This document shows positions 37,504-50,858 of a DNA stretch of 64,000 nt, piece after piece. The notes under the pieces are model-generated. The model was not told the DNA's origin and searched no databases. It saw nothing but the letters and a program-made list of their open reading frames with translations. Position 1 is the stretch's first letter; each line of letters opens with the position of its first letter. The position numbers and the translations under genes are program-made. This stretch comes from Bedellia somnulentella (Eukaryota > Arthropoda > Insecta > Lepidoptera > Bedelliidae), in the NCBI GenBank assembly GCA_963576735.1, contig OY755190.1, positions 6,317,695 to 6,381,694 of the forward strand. The letters are read 5' to 3'.

Positions 37504-39309
37504 AATTTGGTTTTACCACTTGAATAGTGATTTATTTCTGATATCTATAAAAACCATTATTAATTGAGTATTTAGAAAACAGATAATTAGATGACTATAA
37601 TAGATGTAAATGGGGGACCATAAAAGTTGCATTCATAATTTACATCCCCGCAAATATTACCTTCCCAAACAACTGAACATTCAGAACCATAATACAAAAA
37701 GCAATACACAAAAAGTAAAAGTGATAACTACAACCTAAAACCCGGTGTCTTGTAGTAAAGGTTGAAAAAACCGTATAAATAACGATTAACAAAAGCGGTG
37801 GTGTCATCTCGTTTGTAACGACCCTTATCTACCGGACTGTCTCCCGACTCGCAGTAGCCGCCTGATAGAACACGAAAACTATGGAGACGATTTGATGGAA
37901 TCCAAGAAATGTATAGTTTTAATTAGAATTTGAGTGCTTTAAATTGAGGTGCATTGGGCAAATGAAATGCAATTTTATGGTAAATAAATTGGAAGACTTC
38001 TGGCTTTCAATTGGTATTAAAATATATGAAAAAATTTGGATATTTGTATTTTGAATAGTTATTGCATTTCTTTCACTATAATATTTAAATTAGAAACTGA
38101 AAGATTTTATTTTTATGACTTCTTATCTTTGCAATTAGGACTTGATGCTTTTAAATAAGTTTTATAATTAAAGCACTAGTTGATACAGAAAAAAATCATA
38201 CACCATTTCATAGTCAGAGTAAAGCTACCGAAAATTTGCAAATAAGTATTCTCCAACCAAATTATCAACACAACATAAACCCGCAACTCCACAGCATTAT
38301 CGTTCCAAATTGATAAAAGCAAATTTAATTAAACATAGTTTTTAAAATAATAGCCATTCTTCCTCGTTCGGATATAGAGCGGCTTCTCTATGGTTTGTCC
38401 GAAGATATAGATAACGTAACGTGATGTAATAGTGGTCTGAGTCGGCGCCATTGCAGGGTGGCCTGCTCAGGATGGTGGATGGACTCAGGTAATTCAATTG
38501 GTACTGTTAATTATATGAATCGTTTTAGATAAAATATTTATTTACATTAAATTTTATAGAAAATTTCTTTTTGCAATAGATTTTATTAGTACAAGTATTT
38601 TTGTGAACTTAGAAAACCTGATGTTAATCTAGATGAAAATATTGTATGAACACTTTGTATGCTTGTTAGTTATTTAAATTCAAGTCTTAAAAGTAACGAT
38701 TTTTAAATAAAGCTTGCCAGAATTCAATAAAGCTACAGTACTGACTATTTCAACTGTTAGTCAAGTTTTATGGAGTGCTTTGCCATGAGTACAGTCACTG
38801 ACTAAGAAGTAAAAATATGTGTTAGAAGGTGATACGTGATAGTGAAACAGAAATATTTAATTGCCCTTCTTATCCCTTTCTACGTGATAAGTCGAACATG
38901 AGCATTTGTAGTAAGCCTTAACAACTGATACAAAAATTTGTCCACTTATTAATTCGAGCTCATAAAACTAAAGAAATCCCAGAATATAACAATTTATTCA
39001 GAAAATAGGCATTGATTCAATTCCCATGTATACGCTGCTTTCGTTGCCCCTAAAACCTGACTACATCCCTGCCTCCTTGAGGTTGAAGTTGCGCCGCGTG
39101 CTAAGAAGCTCGACAACCTTCACTCACTGCTGATGATGTGATGGGAGACTAACTATCCGTATCTATCATATAACTCTTCTTTTTATATCTTTAATCACAG
39201 AACCATTTTTTAGAAATACTTGTAAAACTATTTTTTCCAAGTGACTTTTTAGAATATCAAGTTTTAAGTTTAAGTTCAAAATATTACTCGTCGAACTCAT
39301 AAGTAATCT

Positions 39310-39520
39310 AATGTGGTGATCCCAGAGCTGGCAGCTACTTCGGCCAACGCATTAGCTTGGCCATCCAAAGAGGAATTGCTGCTAGTACCCTACACCGAGA
39401 ACGATGAATTTCACGAAATTTTTCATTTATAATGTATATATTTAGTTTTAATTTAATTTTTAATTTTAATACCATGATTGTAAATATTTTGTAATTGTTA
39501 AGGTTGAATAAAGTAATCTA
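39310..39520 (+). mobile_element. LINE 3' end fragment with residual coding
   Basis: A short frame reads RAGSYFGQRISLAIQRGIAA, resembling the last residues of a lepidopteran LINE ORF, followed by AT-rich 3' UTR and a TTGAATAAAG end. Confidence 0.5.
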
Positions 39521-39964
39521 AAGTTTTACGAAACGATACCTTACGCGCAACAGTTTTCTAATATATATATAGCGAAGCCAAACTACATTTATTCAATTTA
39601 AATCGTAATGAACACTCCAAATTGCTATGAAACTCCATAAATGAATCTAATACGATCCGTCACGCAACAAAGCTTACTAAAATCACATTTAAAATCCTTT
39701 ATTTAATAAATAATTCAGAAACCTGGATGACAGAGGCCAGTGTAGATTAGTCGCGTGGCTACAATGTTTGCGACAAAAACGCACGACACGCTACGAACGA
39801 GGCGACATAAAAAAGTCAACAAAAAGTTGCCAGAGACAAAAAGTCTTGTCCTTGTCATGTTATGTCAGCGCTGGGTACCACCGACACATACGAAGGAGCA
39901 TCAGATAAAAAATGGACGAATGATAAACAAAATTTGATATATTTTTAATTTATTTTCTATTTTG

Positions 39965-40012
39965 TACATATACTCACGGCTTTCAAAAAAGGGGTAGCTA
40001 GAACTTTCAAAT
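39965..40012 (-). mobile_element. SINE-like repeat, tail fragment
   Basis: ACATATACTCACGGCTTTC and AAGGGGTAGCTAGAACTTTC only. Confidence 0.6.
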
Positions 40013-41769
40013 TCAGGCCGTCTACCTATATTAAGTGCTTTATTCTTTATACGGGATGTTAGAAGTCCATAAATAGAGCAGAAAAATTTTAAGAGAATGA
40101 TGTTACGATAGATAGTAGGTGCTCAGTTTTCACTTTTCTCCAAACAGACCCAAAGCCATCATTCGTACTATACATGTGTAGATGTCATGGTAAAAGCACG
40201 GCTACTTAGAATTATAAAGTGCTTTTGAAATACTGATCATACAATTTAGTTCATCATTAAAAAAAACAGATGTTACACAAGGCTAGCATAGATCAAAATA
40301 TGTTTAAATTGTATTATCGTATTTGGAGAACAAATATGTTTTACAGTGAGTTTTCGACAAAGTTTAGAAAGAAAGAAAGAAATAAAGCTTTAACTACAGT
40401 CGCAAAATTTATCCAAATACTTGATTTTTTATTCAAGAAAACTAAACAGTTCTGTTGTCTCTTGTTGGTTTTTATTGAAAATGTCATATTATTATTACAC
40501 ACAGGTTTTCGCTACATTACATAAAAGACAGTGGCTTTGCATAAAAACATGAGACATAAAACTTTTATGTCTGCTTCAATTGCCAATGCAACAACCTTTT
40601 CTACTAAGTAAGTTTTTTCGTATAATTTGAATTGATTTAAGGTTATTATGGATGGCTTTGTCTTTTAATGTTACAATCAGACTATTGGAACGGTATACTT
40701 TATTATTTGAAGCTTTTAACATTTAAATAATAATAATGTTTTACCGGTGGTCCGTTATTAGTAATAACTGATGATGATGTATAGATGTCAGTAATTACTT
40801 TATTACTTAGTATTATAGTTTCTTCTTTTTCAGCAATAGACTTTAAATTCTGAAGATAGGTCTTTCCCAAAGCACTCTACAATGACTAGTAATATGCATG
40901 CATATATGACTTCATCTTTAGAATTCCCGCGACTTCTATCCAGTCATCAGTTCAATACGTGGTCTCCTCTTCAGATTTAAGTTTTGTAACTCTTTGAGTC
41001 ATTTTGAAAAAAAAAAATAGTTTCGGAATTCAGTAGTCTAAATAACGCTCACGGTGCATGGATCACTATCGCTCGAACAGTGTACGTGATTGCAGAAGAA
41101 CGTGACACTTTTTTGTGCATGCAGCCGGTGCCAAACTTTGTTACATGAAGAAAAGTCGTCTTAACAAAGTCACTTAAGGTAACGATTTACTTTATCAACT
41201 TACATCCTTTCACACCAAACACTCTCTCAAAATACTTGTTAATTCTCATTCAAAACGCATACGATAAACATAATCAAAGAAAGTAGATCAATCCTGCTCA
41301 TATCAATTACATATGTAAATTTAATTATGCGTAGAATTAACAGGTCGTCTACTTGCTAATCAGCGAGTCGGCTCTTCAATTCGTATTCAACTTAAACATT
41401 AATGAAACTTCAATTAAGTAAGAGGGTTAATTGTAAATAGCAAATATAAATGAATTTGGTTGCTTCATTGCATTCTAATTTGTAAGTCATGGGAAATAGG
41501 CTTTTAGAAAGCAATGATGGGGTTTTATTACGAACTAGTTATGTAGCACTGTGTTTCTTCGTTTTAAACAGGCTTTTGGGTGCCTCTGATATTCCAAGGT
41601 TTTATTTTCCTAATAGATAATTACGGTAAGTTGTGAAGAATGCATTTAATATTTTTATGTTTAGAACTCTAAAAACTGCCATGTACACAACCCCAAATGA
41701 GTGCACTTGTTCAGCTTTTCATAAATTCAGAATTGGCCAAAACGAACCATTTAAACCACATTACATGAA

Positions 41770-42070
41770 AAGAAACGTCAGATCTCATAGAAACCTAAGA
41801 GCCTAGACGTAAAAAAAGGCGCGCGACGCGAGCCAAAAAACGACCAAGGGAACGCAGGATCATAAAGCCAAAGACGAAATGTCGAAAATGTCTCCACTGC
41901 GGAGGCTAAGGCTATAAGCAGGCGGTCAAACGTAAGGGTCCTCTCGCTATGCTTTATTTGTCTTGTCTCCCATTTGTTATACATAATACATGTATCGTGT
42001 TTTCTGATCGCAGACCACTGAGGGAATTTCGGGACGGCGCCACCGACTCGCCATCCATTCTATACAGGAT
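41770..42070. other. GC-richer unique island in the 24-kb intron
   Basis: Repeat-free sequence with CpG-rich stretches (41815-41860 and 42020-42060) in an otherwise AT-rich intron. No convincing coding potential. Possible conserved non-coding DNA. Confidence 0.25.
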
Positions 42071-45000
42071 GGTTTTTCATGGAAAAATATATTTAAGAAA
42101 TCGAATGTAGAATTCTTTTAAAAAAAATGAAATATGTTTTTTTACTTGAGAAACGAATAGAGATCTATTATTAGGGTCAAATAGAAGTCTGTAATATTTT
42201 GATGATGAAGTATATTAATTGTATGATACAACTAGTGACGTAAATCAGATTCATTGAAATTAAACACTATGGCTTTGGTCATCAACTTTGTGAAAAACGA
42301 AGCTTAAATGTGACTTTTAGGCCTATCTCTCCACTGTACTACACCTAAAGAAATATATATGGAGCTTTAAAAAATACCGCATCATCCTGTAAACCTTGTT
42401 GGGCAACTATTGGTAAGATTCGACAGAAAAACAATGCCTCGTGGATCTCTTATGAAATTTTCGTTACTAATTCTTGCTCTTCATTTTCTAAAGACATTTT
42501 CACTAGGATGGAAGATTAAATTATGAAATATTTTTTGACGAAAACATATTTTGCTCAACCATAGTACCTACTATTATTTATCTCATTATCATCGGTAAAC
42601 AATGTAGCATATCTGCGACTGTTAGGTTTCATCATCTTTAAGACACTTTCTATTATTAGATATAAAAAGTTAAAAACAACTATTTTTACTTTTTATGTTC
42701 AAATGACTTTTTTTAATATGACTTTCAGCCAGTTAAGGAACCACAAAGGACGGAAGTTATTCATTCTACATAGCGATCGCTATTTTTTTTAATCTATTCC
42801 AACATAAATATGAAGACTACACTAAACTTTACAGTTATTTTTCTATAAGGTGAGTGATAAATAAATTTTATTTTCACAAAAACTTTAATCCAGATTCTTC
42901 CAAAAATCCCGTCATGTAGTTGTTTGTTCATTTAAATAGAAACTCAGTTATTTCATACATTATTTTTGTACAGAAAACACCCATCATTTCTACCATAAAA
43001 TGCACAGTATTTAAGCCAATTTTATAGCCTCTACAGCTCAATAAATCTCTAAACCATTTGGTTTACCACGACCACGTAAATTAACAAGGTGATTTCGCCA
43101 ATTGGACTTTGTTAGTTCGAACACGCATAATAAAAAGTCTGTCAAAGCAATGATTCGGGCCTACTGCTGTGCGTAATTTCTGTCTGGTATTTTGACCTGA
43201 TACGCAGTTTTTGCTATTGTCTTATGAAGGTGTCGGTTTGTTTGATGCCCAATATATTCTGGTCACGAGTGCATAATGTTCCTCAATTGACGCCTCATAC
43301 ATCTCCCAGTACACGACTATTTTCGACAATTGTTTAATCGGTTGGTACGTTGATAGAATATTCAATTTCGTTGTTATTGGTGTTTGGAGTTGTAAAGGTG
43401 TCCAATTTAGAGCTACGACTTGATTCTCTAAAACTGACAAAATGTATTATATCTTTTAATTTAAATAAAACAGCGGTTTGTACAGCAACAGTAACTGTTT
43501 TTAGTAGTCACATTTAAGATATATTTTTTTATGTGATGAAAAAGAAGATATTCTAAGATTTTATATTTATCATACATAGTCGATAAATTAAGTAAAAATT
43601 GGAAACAAAGGACCTCTACTATCAAACAATTCAATAGATATCTAGTCTAAATAAAACGTGGGTGAAACCCATTTCAAAGACCTTGGTTCCAATCACGTTT
43701 TAGCGCACAAAAACAGAATTCTTAGAGACTTGTCTATGTCTAGCATGAGTCGGTACCGCAAATGCAAATTTAGATACATTGTTTCTTTTTTGGTTTTCCA
43801 CAGTTTGGCGATGTGTTGCCAGCCTATTTGGGAGTCAAGTCACGTCTAGCCGGTGCACTAGACGTATTGCATGTACTATAAGTATTGCCATGTCATTTTT
43901 GTCTAATGTAAATGACATTCAGACGGACCGTTTTGCGGTCAATCGATGACGCATTCTAGTATTCGTTTCGTCTTATTAAATTTATGAACTCGAGGACGAT
44001 GCGGAGTTATTTTGTCACAAGGGTTTTTTTTGTTTTCGAAGAAGTAGATTTTTTCAAATAATTGGTCACTCGTTTCAATTTTATTAAGTCCCGACAAGTT
44101 TGTTACTTCAAATTAAAAATGATGCCGTATTTTTGATCGCGAGTTATTTTTACTCCCGAAATAAAAAAAAAACTACTGATGAATAGGTAGATCTAAAAAA
44201 GAAAAGGATATATTCCACAATATTATTAGATTTAGACAAATAAAATATTTATTAGGATGCAATATATAGTAAAATTAGGTGACTGATATTTCTCGAATAT
44301 CTATAAACTGAGTCTTCAGTATTTCCAAGATTTATCCTAAACTGGGTTGAAATCTGTAACTTGCACATTGGAAAGTAAAATTTACCATTCAGCTAACAAG
44401 TTATTTCACAAATATTACAAGAAAAACCTCCCCATATCATAAAAGGAGTAAAATTTTGATGAACGGCCAACTGTGATGTTTAAAAATGCATCAATTTGTT
44501 ATCGCCGACACACGTATAAGTCAGGCCGAGTTATCGCTTACGTAAATCATACAACTTAACTGTCTTTTAAAACGATATTATCTCTAAATTCTTCACTGAT
44601 TATTGAAATACAAAGCTCCGCTGTGAGCTAAGATGACGGTTTATGAAAAGATTCTTTATTATTGACCTTCAGGTCGTGAGATAGATACGTTCTGAGAGGT
44701 CTATTGATAAATTTATTGGTTTCAGCTAATTTATGGGGTCCCAGTGATGATATGAGAACATCATTTATTTCTGGACTCTTCAAGTGACAGTTGATCTGTT
44801 TGTTTCGTTATTAGGTTCAATAAGTGATTGATTTCACTTTTTATCTCGAGGTGATGTGGAAAGATTTTACTTTGCATATATATGTAGGTATGGTGTGGAA
44901 ATGTGTGAAACCTTAATATTGTCAATAAATAAGTCATTGACGAATTAAGAAGTTGTAATCTAATCATTTCTGATGCGATTTACAATAACAAAGTTCTTAA

Positions 45001-45239
45001 TATTAACATAATCATTGTACTATTAAGCTTTCGTTGATCTTCATAACTCAAAAACTTATCAATGGTGCCTAAATACTTTTTCTTCAATCTTTAACAAGAT
45101 GAAAGAACCTCAGATGTCACTAAATACCAAAAAATCAACTCTAACACCAGCATCACTTGAAACTTACACCAATTGCCATACAATTTCTACAGTTACAACC
45201 CTAAATTCAATTTGCCAATAAAACCTGAGCTCTTTGAAG

Positions 45240-45440
45240 CGCTAGATTTCCGTGTATTTGTTTTAGACGTTAGTGCGGCCGGGGCTCAGTGTAAGGTAGT
45301 TAGCATTATAAAATGCAAGTCGATCGTGTCACGGTGCTAATTAAAGCTCTTACAAGCTCTGGCGAGGGTCGTCAATCACTGTTTAAGAGCACAGCCCTGA
45401 GTTATTGGTGGCGTCAGCGGAGTCAACTGCTCGAGACATT
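45240..45440. other. GC-richer unique island in the 24-kb intron
   Basis: A block of about 200 bp with raised GC, no repeat family, and a TAAT-type core (GCTAATTAAAGC) of the kind homeodomain proteins bind. Candidate enhancer only. Confidence 0.25.
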
Positions 45441-46587
45441 AATGCACGAAATTTTGGATACCACAAACAAGTTAATCTGTATTTAATTTTCCGTTCAATA
45501 CGTATGATTAAGACGAACAAATAATTTCATTTATGTAAGTAGTGTGTATTTTTCTCCGAAATACATTTTGCTGTAGGTCTTCTTGGAATGGTAAATTGCC
45601 AAGTGATTAAGCTGAATAATACAAGATGTATACTTAAGTGAAATTGCGTCAGAGTTTTAAATGTTTATTTCAATAAAGCTTACCTAAGTATCTAGTTTTA
45701 AGATTCATTTAAAAATAAATGCCGTATCCAAGACGTGCTTTCTAACATCAATAACAGTGCAAGGCGTGGGACTGTCATCAATTTATTCCGTTTTGGAAAT
45801 TAAATTCGGGTATCACACGTTTTATGTCCACATTAAACTGGTGCCTTTGGACTAACTGGTCGGTTCGAGGTGATTTACAAACGAATCGCTTTATCTTCCA
45901 CTGATTATTTGTTAGATAGAAATCACAATTGAATAATAATTGATTATAGCTGTACAGGAAGAAAATTCAAAAGGCGGGTAAATTAAATTGGTGAGGTAAA
46001 ACTAATTTTATTATTTAAACTTTTGAACCAGTTACTAAGTGAGTACTGACTTAATATAATATTTCATTCGGAATTAAAAGATTTCAATTTCATATGCGAT
46101 AACCGCAGATTTTGAGCGTTATATTTATATTGTTATAAAAAGCAATGTAAGAATTTGGCTATCTATAAGAATATTGATGACTCTGACTGATACAATATTT
46201 AGATACACAAGCAATAAATCCTAAAACTTGGCCTACCTTAGTAATTATAACAATCAAGTTTTAAGCAACTAATATCTTTAAAACTGCACGGCGTCAAATT
46301 TCTCTTTCTCTATATACATAGTCCATTTCCATTATTTCCCCGGTGTGTTAAACTGGGCCCACTGAATTGACGTAAAGGGGAATAGGTAACTAACCTCGAC
46401 ATTTTCAAGAAACACTAACGCCTCAGGTGACAGCTTTGGATAAAGTTGCTTTCAGCCTTTGGAAAAAGTTCGGCGAAAAAAGGTCGGTAATGTTGTTAGG
46501 ATTTCACATGGTTCTGGTTGGTTAGGAAAAGTGAAGTTTATTTTAAAATATTTTATATCAGGAAGTAAGTAATTATTATTTGAGTAA

Positions 46588-46709
46588 AAAGTTGAGTGAG
46601 GAAAAGATTGTAAAGTAAATGTTTTCGGTGTGGCCAAAAAATCACTTAAAAAGGCCCAGTAAAAATACACGAAATGGGGTAGTGCTATTCTAAGCTGACA
46701 CTACACAGC
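46588..46709 (-). mobile_element. SINE-like repeat, 5' half with deletions
   Basis: AAGTTGAGTGAGGAAAAGAT, AATCACTTAAAAAGGCC and the inverted head ending CACTACACAGC; the 3' tail and several internal pieces are lacking. Confidence 0.75.
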
Positions 46710-46717
46710 ATTTTTGT

Positions 46718-46876
46718 ACATACATACATATACTCACGGCTATAAGTCCCTTGAAGGGGTAGCCAGAGCCAGGGAATTAGAAATTCCTCAGCAACTTTTG
46801 TAAGTTGTGTGGGGATAAGATGGTGAAATAAAGGTTGTTGGTGATGGTTCGCCAACCGCATCGCCCAAAATCCCTT
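46718..46876 (-). mobile_element. SINE-like repeat, 5'-truncated
   Basis: Clean 3' part from CATACATACATATACTCACG to CATCGCCCAAAATCCCTT. It lies eight bases from the preceding copy in the same orientation. Confidence 0.85.
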
Positions 46877-47051
46877 CTTATAATAAATATTAATTCAGGA
46901 TCTTTTTATATGGTAAATTCATAATAGATTCTTATTAGTCCTTTTATGTTGAGTAAATCCTATTGATATCATTGGAACCCACAATGAAGCTAGATTGAAT
47001 AGGAAACTTATAAGAATGCATTTATGCATTGTACTTATTTATTTCAACAAA

Positions 47052-47190
47052 CACACATATACTCACGGCCATAAATCTGAAAAAGGGGTAGCCAGAGCTT
47101 TAGAGCTGGAAACCCCTTAGCTACATATGGAAGTTCAGAGAGGAAAAGATGGTAGAAATAAAGTATCGTTGGAGATAGATCTCCAACCAA
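47052..47190 (-). mobile_element. SINE-like repeat, 5'-truncated
   Basis: Tail through the CTCCAACC region; diverged. Confidence 0.75.
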
Positions 47191-47267
47191 CTATTAAGAC
47201 TTCTAAAAATAATTGTTCCCTATAAAATAAAATGTAAATTTAAAAACCATTATAATGATTTATTCCA

Positions 47268-47514
47268 TACATACATACATACATATACTCACGGCTGTAA
47301 ATCCCTAAAAGGGCCAGAGCTAAGGGATTAGAAATTCCTCAGCCACTTTTGGAAATGTGAGTGGGGAGAAGATGGTAAAAGTAAAGGTTGTTGGTGATGG
47401 GTCTCCAACCACATCGCCCAAAAATCCCTTTAAAGCCCCAATACCGTTAGTCGCCTCTTACGTACACCCACCGGAGAAATGGGGTAGTGCTATTCTAAGC
47501 CGACACTACACAGC
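47268..47514 (-). mobile_element. SINE-like repeat, full length
   Basis: Near-consensus copy. Translating through it gives a spurious peptide with VVGDGSPTTSPKNP, which recurs in other copies and should not be annotated as a protein. Confidence 0.9.
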
Positions 47515-48000
47515 AGACACACTATTCCAATATTGTAAAATTATCAATGTTTACGATAAAGTTAAGATTGCAATTATATCAAAGTATCACAGTCAAATCC
47601 AATCGCTCACTAAAGTATCAAGAACTAATAACCCTAGACCACTGAATTACCTGCCACTGTATGTAAGTATGTCCGACTAGTAGTAATGAATACGGGAGGA
47701 GGGTGTGGACTCACATATTGCCTCAAGTACTTAACCACTTGCCTAAGCAACTATGTCTTGATCTTATTAATTTTAAACAAAACAAAATGAAAAGTGCATT
47801 AAAAAATACTTCACTGAGGGTAAATATGTGAACCCATCGCTAAATAAATAAGATGCTTTTTATTTTATTAATTAACTTATTACATTTTAGTCCAGTAAAA
47901 GTTTAAATTTTTATATTAGACTCCCCAGGGGCAACACAATCTAGTTTATAAGTATAGATTAATACCCCACTGTTAAATAGTTTGAAATTACATTTTTTTT

Positions 48001-48054
48001 AACCGCGTCGCCCAAAAATCACTTATAACACCCCATACCCTTAGTAGCCCCTTA
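48001..48054 (-). mobile_element. SINE-like repeat, internal fragment
   Basis: CCGCGTCGCCCAAAAATCAC and CATACCCTTAGTAGCC match the inverted middle. Confidence 0.6.
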
Positions 48055-48520
48055 CTTATTTATTATTTATTCCTACGGTATTTTAAAGAGATTTTTGCTA
48101 TTTTAGGCTTTATATTCCATGTTGTTGTTTTTATTAAGAATGATAAAGTAAAATTAGTAGCAAAATAAAATTATATTAATATAGGTTTCATCATAGATTC
48201 ATCTTTAATGATTTTCAAATATTATCATTGATATTAATTATTATTCAAGCATTAAACAATAAATACGGACATATTATACACATATCAAGTTAGCCAAAAA
48301 CTAAGTAAGATACCTATATATACCTATATTATGGGATACTAAATCAACGATATATTTAATATATATAATACACATATAAATAACATCCAAGACTAAGAAC
48401 AAACATTTTTGAACATTAACACAAACAGTTTACAATAATATTTTTTGCCATCTATATCTACCAAGTGACTAATGAATTTTGGAAGAGTATATTTTCTAAT
48501 ATTGTTTTTATATTGGCTGT

Positions 48521-48765
48521 TTGTAGTGTCGGCTTAGAATAGCACTACCCCATTTCTTCCGGTGGGTGTACGTAAGAGGCGACTAACGGTATTGAAGCTT
48601 TTAAGGGATTTTTGGGCGATGCGGTTGGAGACTCATCACCAACAACCTTTATTTCACCATCTTTACCCCACTCAACTTTCCAAAAGTGGCTGGGGAATTT
48701 CTAATTCCTTAGCTCTGGCTACCACTTTTAGGGATTTATAGCCGTGAGTATATGTATGTATGTAT
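48521..48765 (+). mobile_element. SINE-like repeat with a 34-bp target duplication
   Basis: Complete, near-consensus copy. The 34 bases before it (48487-48520, ending TATATTGGCTGT) are repeated exactly after its tail (48766-48799); the first few bases overlap the (TATG)n tail, so at least 30 are secure. This is direct evidence of insertion by target-primed reverse transcription. Confidence 0.93.
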
Positions 48766-49058
48766 GTATATTTTCTAATATTGTTTTTATATTGGCTGTA
48801 GTGTATGAAGTAAAATGAAAATTATCAACACTAGTATGTGTTTGTTCATTTGGATAAGTAATCCATTGATGCGTTGAAATCATGTGATGAATTGCACTTC
48901 AAATTGATTTGATGCAATTTATGAGGGTATGTTTGCGTGTAACAATCGATTTCGTTCGCTGAAAGTGATATCATCGTGTGATAACGGCACTTAGTAGCAT
49001 TACTACCTTAATGTAGTCACGTGGGCTGATAAATAAGAATGTTTTTTCAATAAAATAA

Positions 49059-49178
49059 CACATACATATTCAGGGTCATAAATCCTAAAAAGGGATAGCC
49101 AGAGCTTCAGAGCTAGAAACTCCTCAGCCACATTTGGGAGTTGATAGGGGACAAGATGGTTTAAATTAAGTTTCGTCG
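49059..49178 (-). mobile_element. SINE-like repeat, 3' part
   Basis: CATACATATTCAGGGTCATA, GGGATAGCCAGAGC and CTCCTCAGCCACATTTGG. Diverged 5'-truncated copy. Confidence 0.7.
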
Positions 49179-49186
49179 GTTTTGTT

Positions 49187-49265
49187 CGTTTTGGCTTTTG
49201 TACCTATCTTTTTTTTTGTATATGTTGTTTTTTTGTGATGTGCAATAAAGAGTTTTTTACTTTTT
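49187..49265 (+). mobile_element. LINE 3' end fragment, same family as 19130
   Basis: TTTTGTACCTATC then TTTTGTGATGTGCAATAAAG before a T-rich end. Confidence 0.55.
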
Positions 49266-49403
49266 ACTGTTAGAGGTTAAAACACATTATAATTCAGATT
49301 CAGTCTACCTTTATCCATAAAACGCTTGACGGATGTGCAACAAAATACTGAAAATGTAAACATCAAAATCAGTGAACGCGCAAGACTCAGCAGCTAAGTA
49401 AAC

Positions 49404-49490
49404 ATACATATTCTCACGCCGTTAGTTCCCATTGGGGTAGGCAGAGACTATCGATTGCCACTGTACGATCCTGGCAAACCTCTCTAGCTT
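49404..49490 (-). mobile_element. Extremely truncated LINE 3' end with target duplication
   Basis: Only the last 87 bases of the LINE family remain, flanked by CTAAGTAAAC at 49394-49403 and again at 49491-49500. The duplication shows it is a complete insertion event that stopped almost at once, as expected from target-primed reverse transcription with 5' truncation. Confidence 0.8.
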
Positions 49491-49743
49491 CTAAGTAAAC
49501 AGTGGCTATCAAATCAACTCAGATAAACACAAAACACATTGTTTTGAGTCGAACATGCCATTTCCCACTGAATGCCGTGTAAGTAATGCTAATACACATG
49601 GCTCTGGACTTAAACATGTCAATTCAGGCTTAAGTCACGCGATCTAAAGACACTGCAAATGTATATGCAACAATTTTTGGTTGGCTGAAGTATTTGATAC
49701 ACGGTAGGAGGCTTTTCAGCAAATTCTGTAACTTAGTTTTAGC

Positions 49744-50151
49744 TAGGGTTACCATATCTCAGGATTTGTCCTGAGATTTCAGGATTTTTCGACTCTTCTC
49801 AGGATTTCGGCCGGATTTAGCAAATCTAGTGATAGCTCAGGATTTTGAATACTTATGTATTAAGTTAAAACAAACTTAAAATAATCTTCTTTTGGTAACA
49901 ATTGCAGTTAAAATCAATACTTATTTATCGAAGTAAAACGAACTCAAAACAATCTTCTTTTGGTAACAATTGCAGTTGTAGTTCAAATCAATCCTTATTT
50001 ATCAAAGTAAAACAAACTAAAAATAATAATAATCATCAGTGCCATGTTGAATACAATTGTGTAGTATGTGCGCTGGTAGAAAATTTCAGGACTTTTACAT
50101 GGAAATCAGGCCTTTTCTCCGAACTTTTGATTTTTTCATCTGGTAACCCTA
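49744..50151. mobile_element. hAT-like non-autonomous element (MITE) with 8-bp target duplication
   Basis: Ends are TAGGGTTACCA and TGGTAACCCTA. GTTTTAGC is duplicated at 49736-49743 and 50152-50159. Inside the left end are several copies of TCAGGATTT. The middle has two tandem units of about 70 bp (see separate entry). No transposase is encoded, so movement would need enzyme from elsewhere. Confidence 0.88.
49866..50012. repeat. Two tandem units inside the hAT-like MITE
   Basis: ATCTTCTTTTGGTAACAATT then GCAGTT and a CTTATTTATCGAAGTAAAAC stretch appears at about 49882 and again at about 49951 with minor changes, a direct repeat of about 70 bp. Open frames across it are repeat artefacts. Confidence 0.8.
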
Positions 50152-50858
50152 GTTTTAGCAGTATACCCAATATTTTCAACATATTTATTTCATCTATTTT
50201 TGATATCCATAAAGTTATTGTATACAGTTGTTATATAATTTTACATATTAGGTATGTGTTTATGGTCCCTGTCGGGTATAAATGGATGAGAGGATTAAAC
50301 AATTAGTATATCAAAATTATCATGAGAAGTGTAGTCTAGTAAGAAAAAAAGTCAAATCGAAATATATTAATTAAATTGAATAAAAATCTGAATTTTTTTA
50401 CTTCTGAGTTTAATATTTGACTATTTAAGAACTCTCAGAAAAATCAAAAGTTTTGGCAGATTTCATTATTTTAACTAGAATTTTTATTTTAATTGAATAC
50501 AGATAATACTTATATATCTTGTAGGTAATGACCATGTAATGACAGAAGCAATTGACACTTTCCGCATATAAAACATACTTCTTTAGTATTCACTAATTTC
50601 AATAATTCAAATTCATATTTTTTGGTGTGCCGTATCAGACGATAAACTAGAATCACCTAAGTATTTTACTTGTATGCTATTTTTATGAAGTTAGCTATTG
50701 AAAAAAAAGTGTGTAAATTATTAATAAGTAAATTTAAAAAAAACGTATCAAGTAATATTCTTTTTAGCGTTTTGTATTGTTTTGTTTTGTTATTGTACAA
50801 TATGTCTTTTATTTTAAATAAATAAATATACGGACATATTAAACACAGATCAAGTTAC

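Larger units (their letters stand above)
38000..46580. other. Intron DNA, few repeats
   Basis: Apart from the LINE end at 39.3 kb and a SINE tail at 39.97 kb, this is unique sequence. No exon with paired splice sites and family similarity was seen. GC-richer islands at 38.4, 41.8 and 45.25 kb are the only compositional features. Confidence 0.5.
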
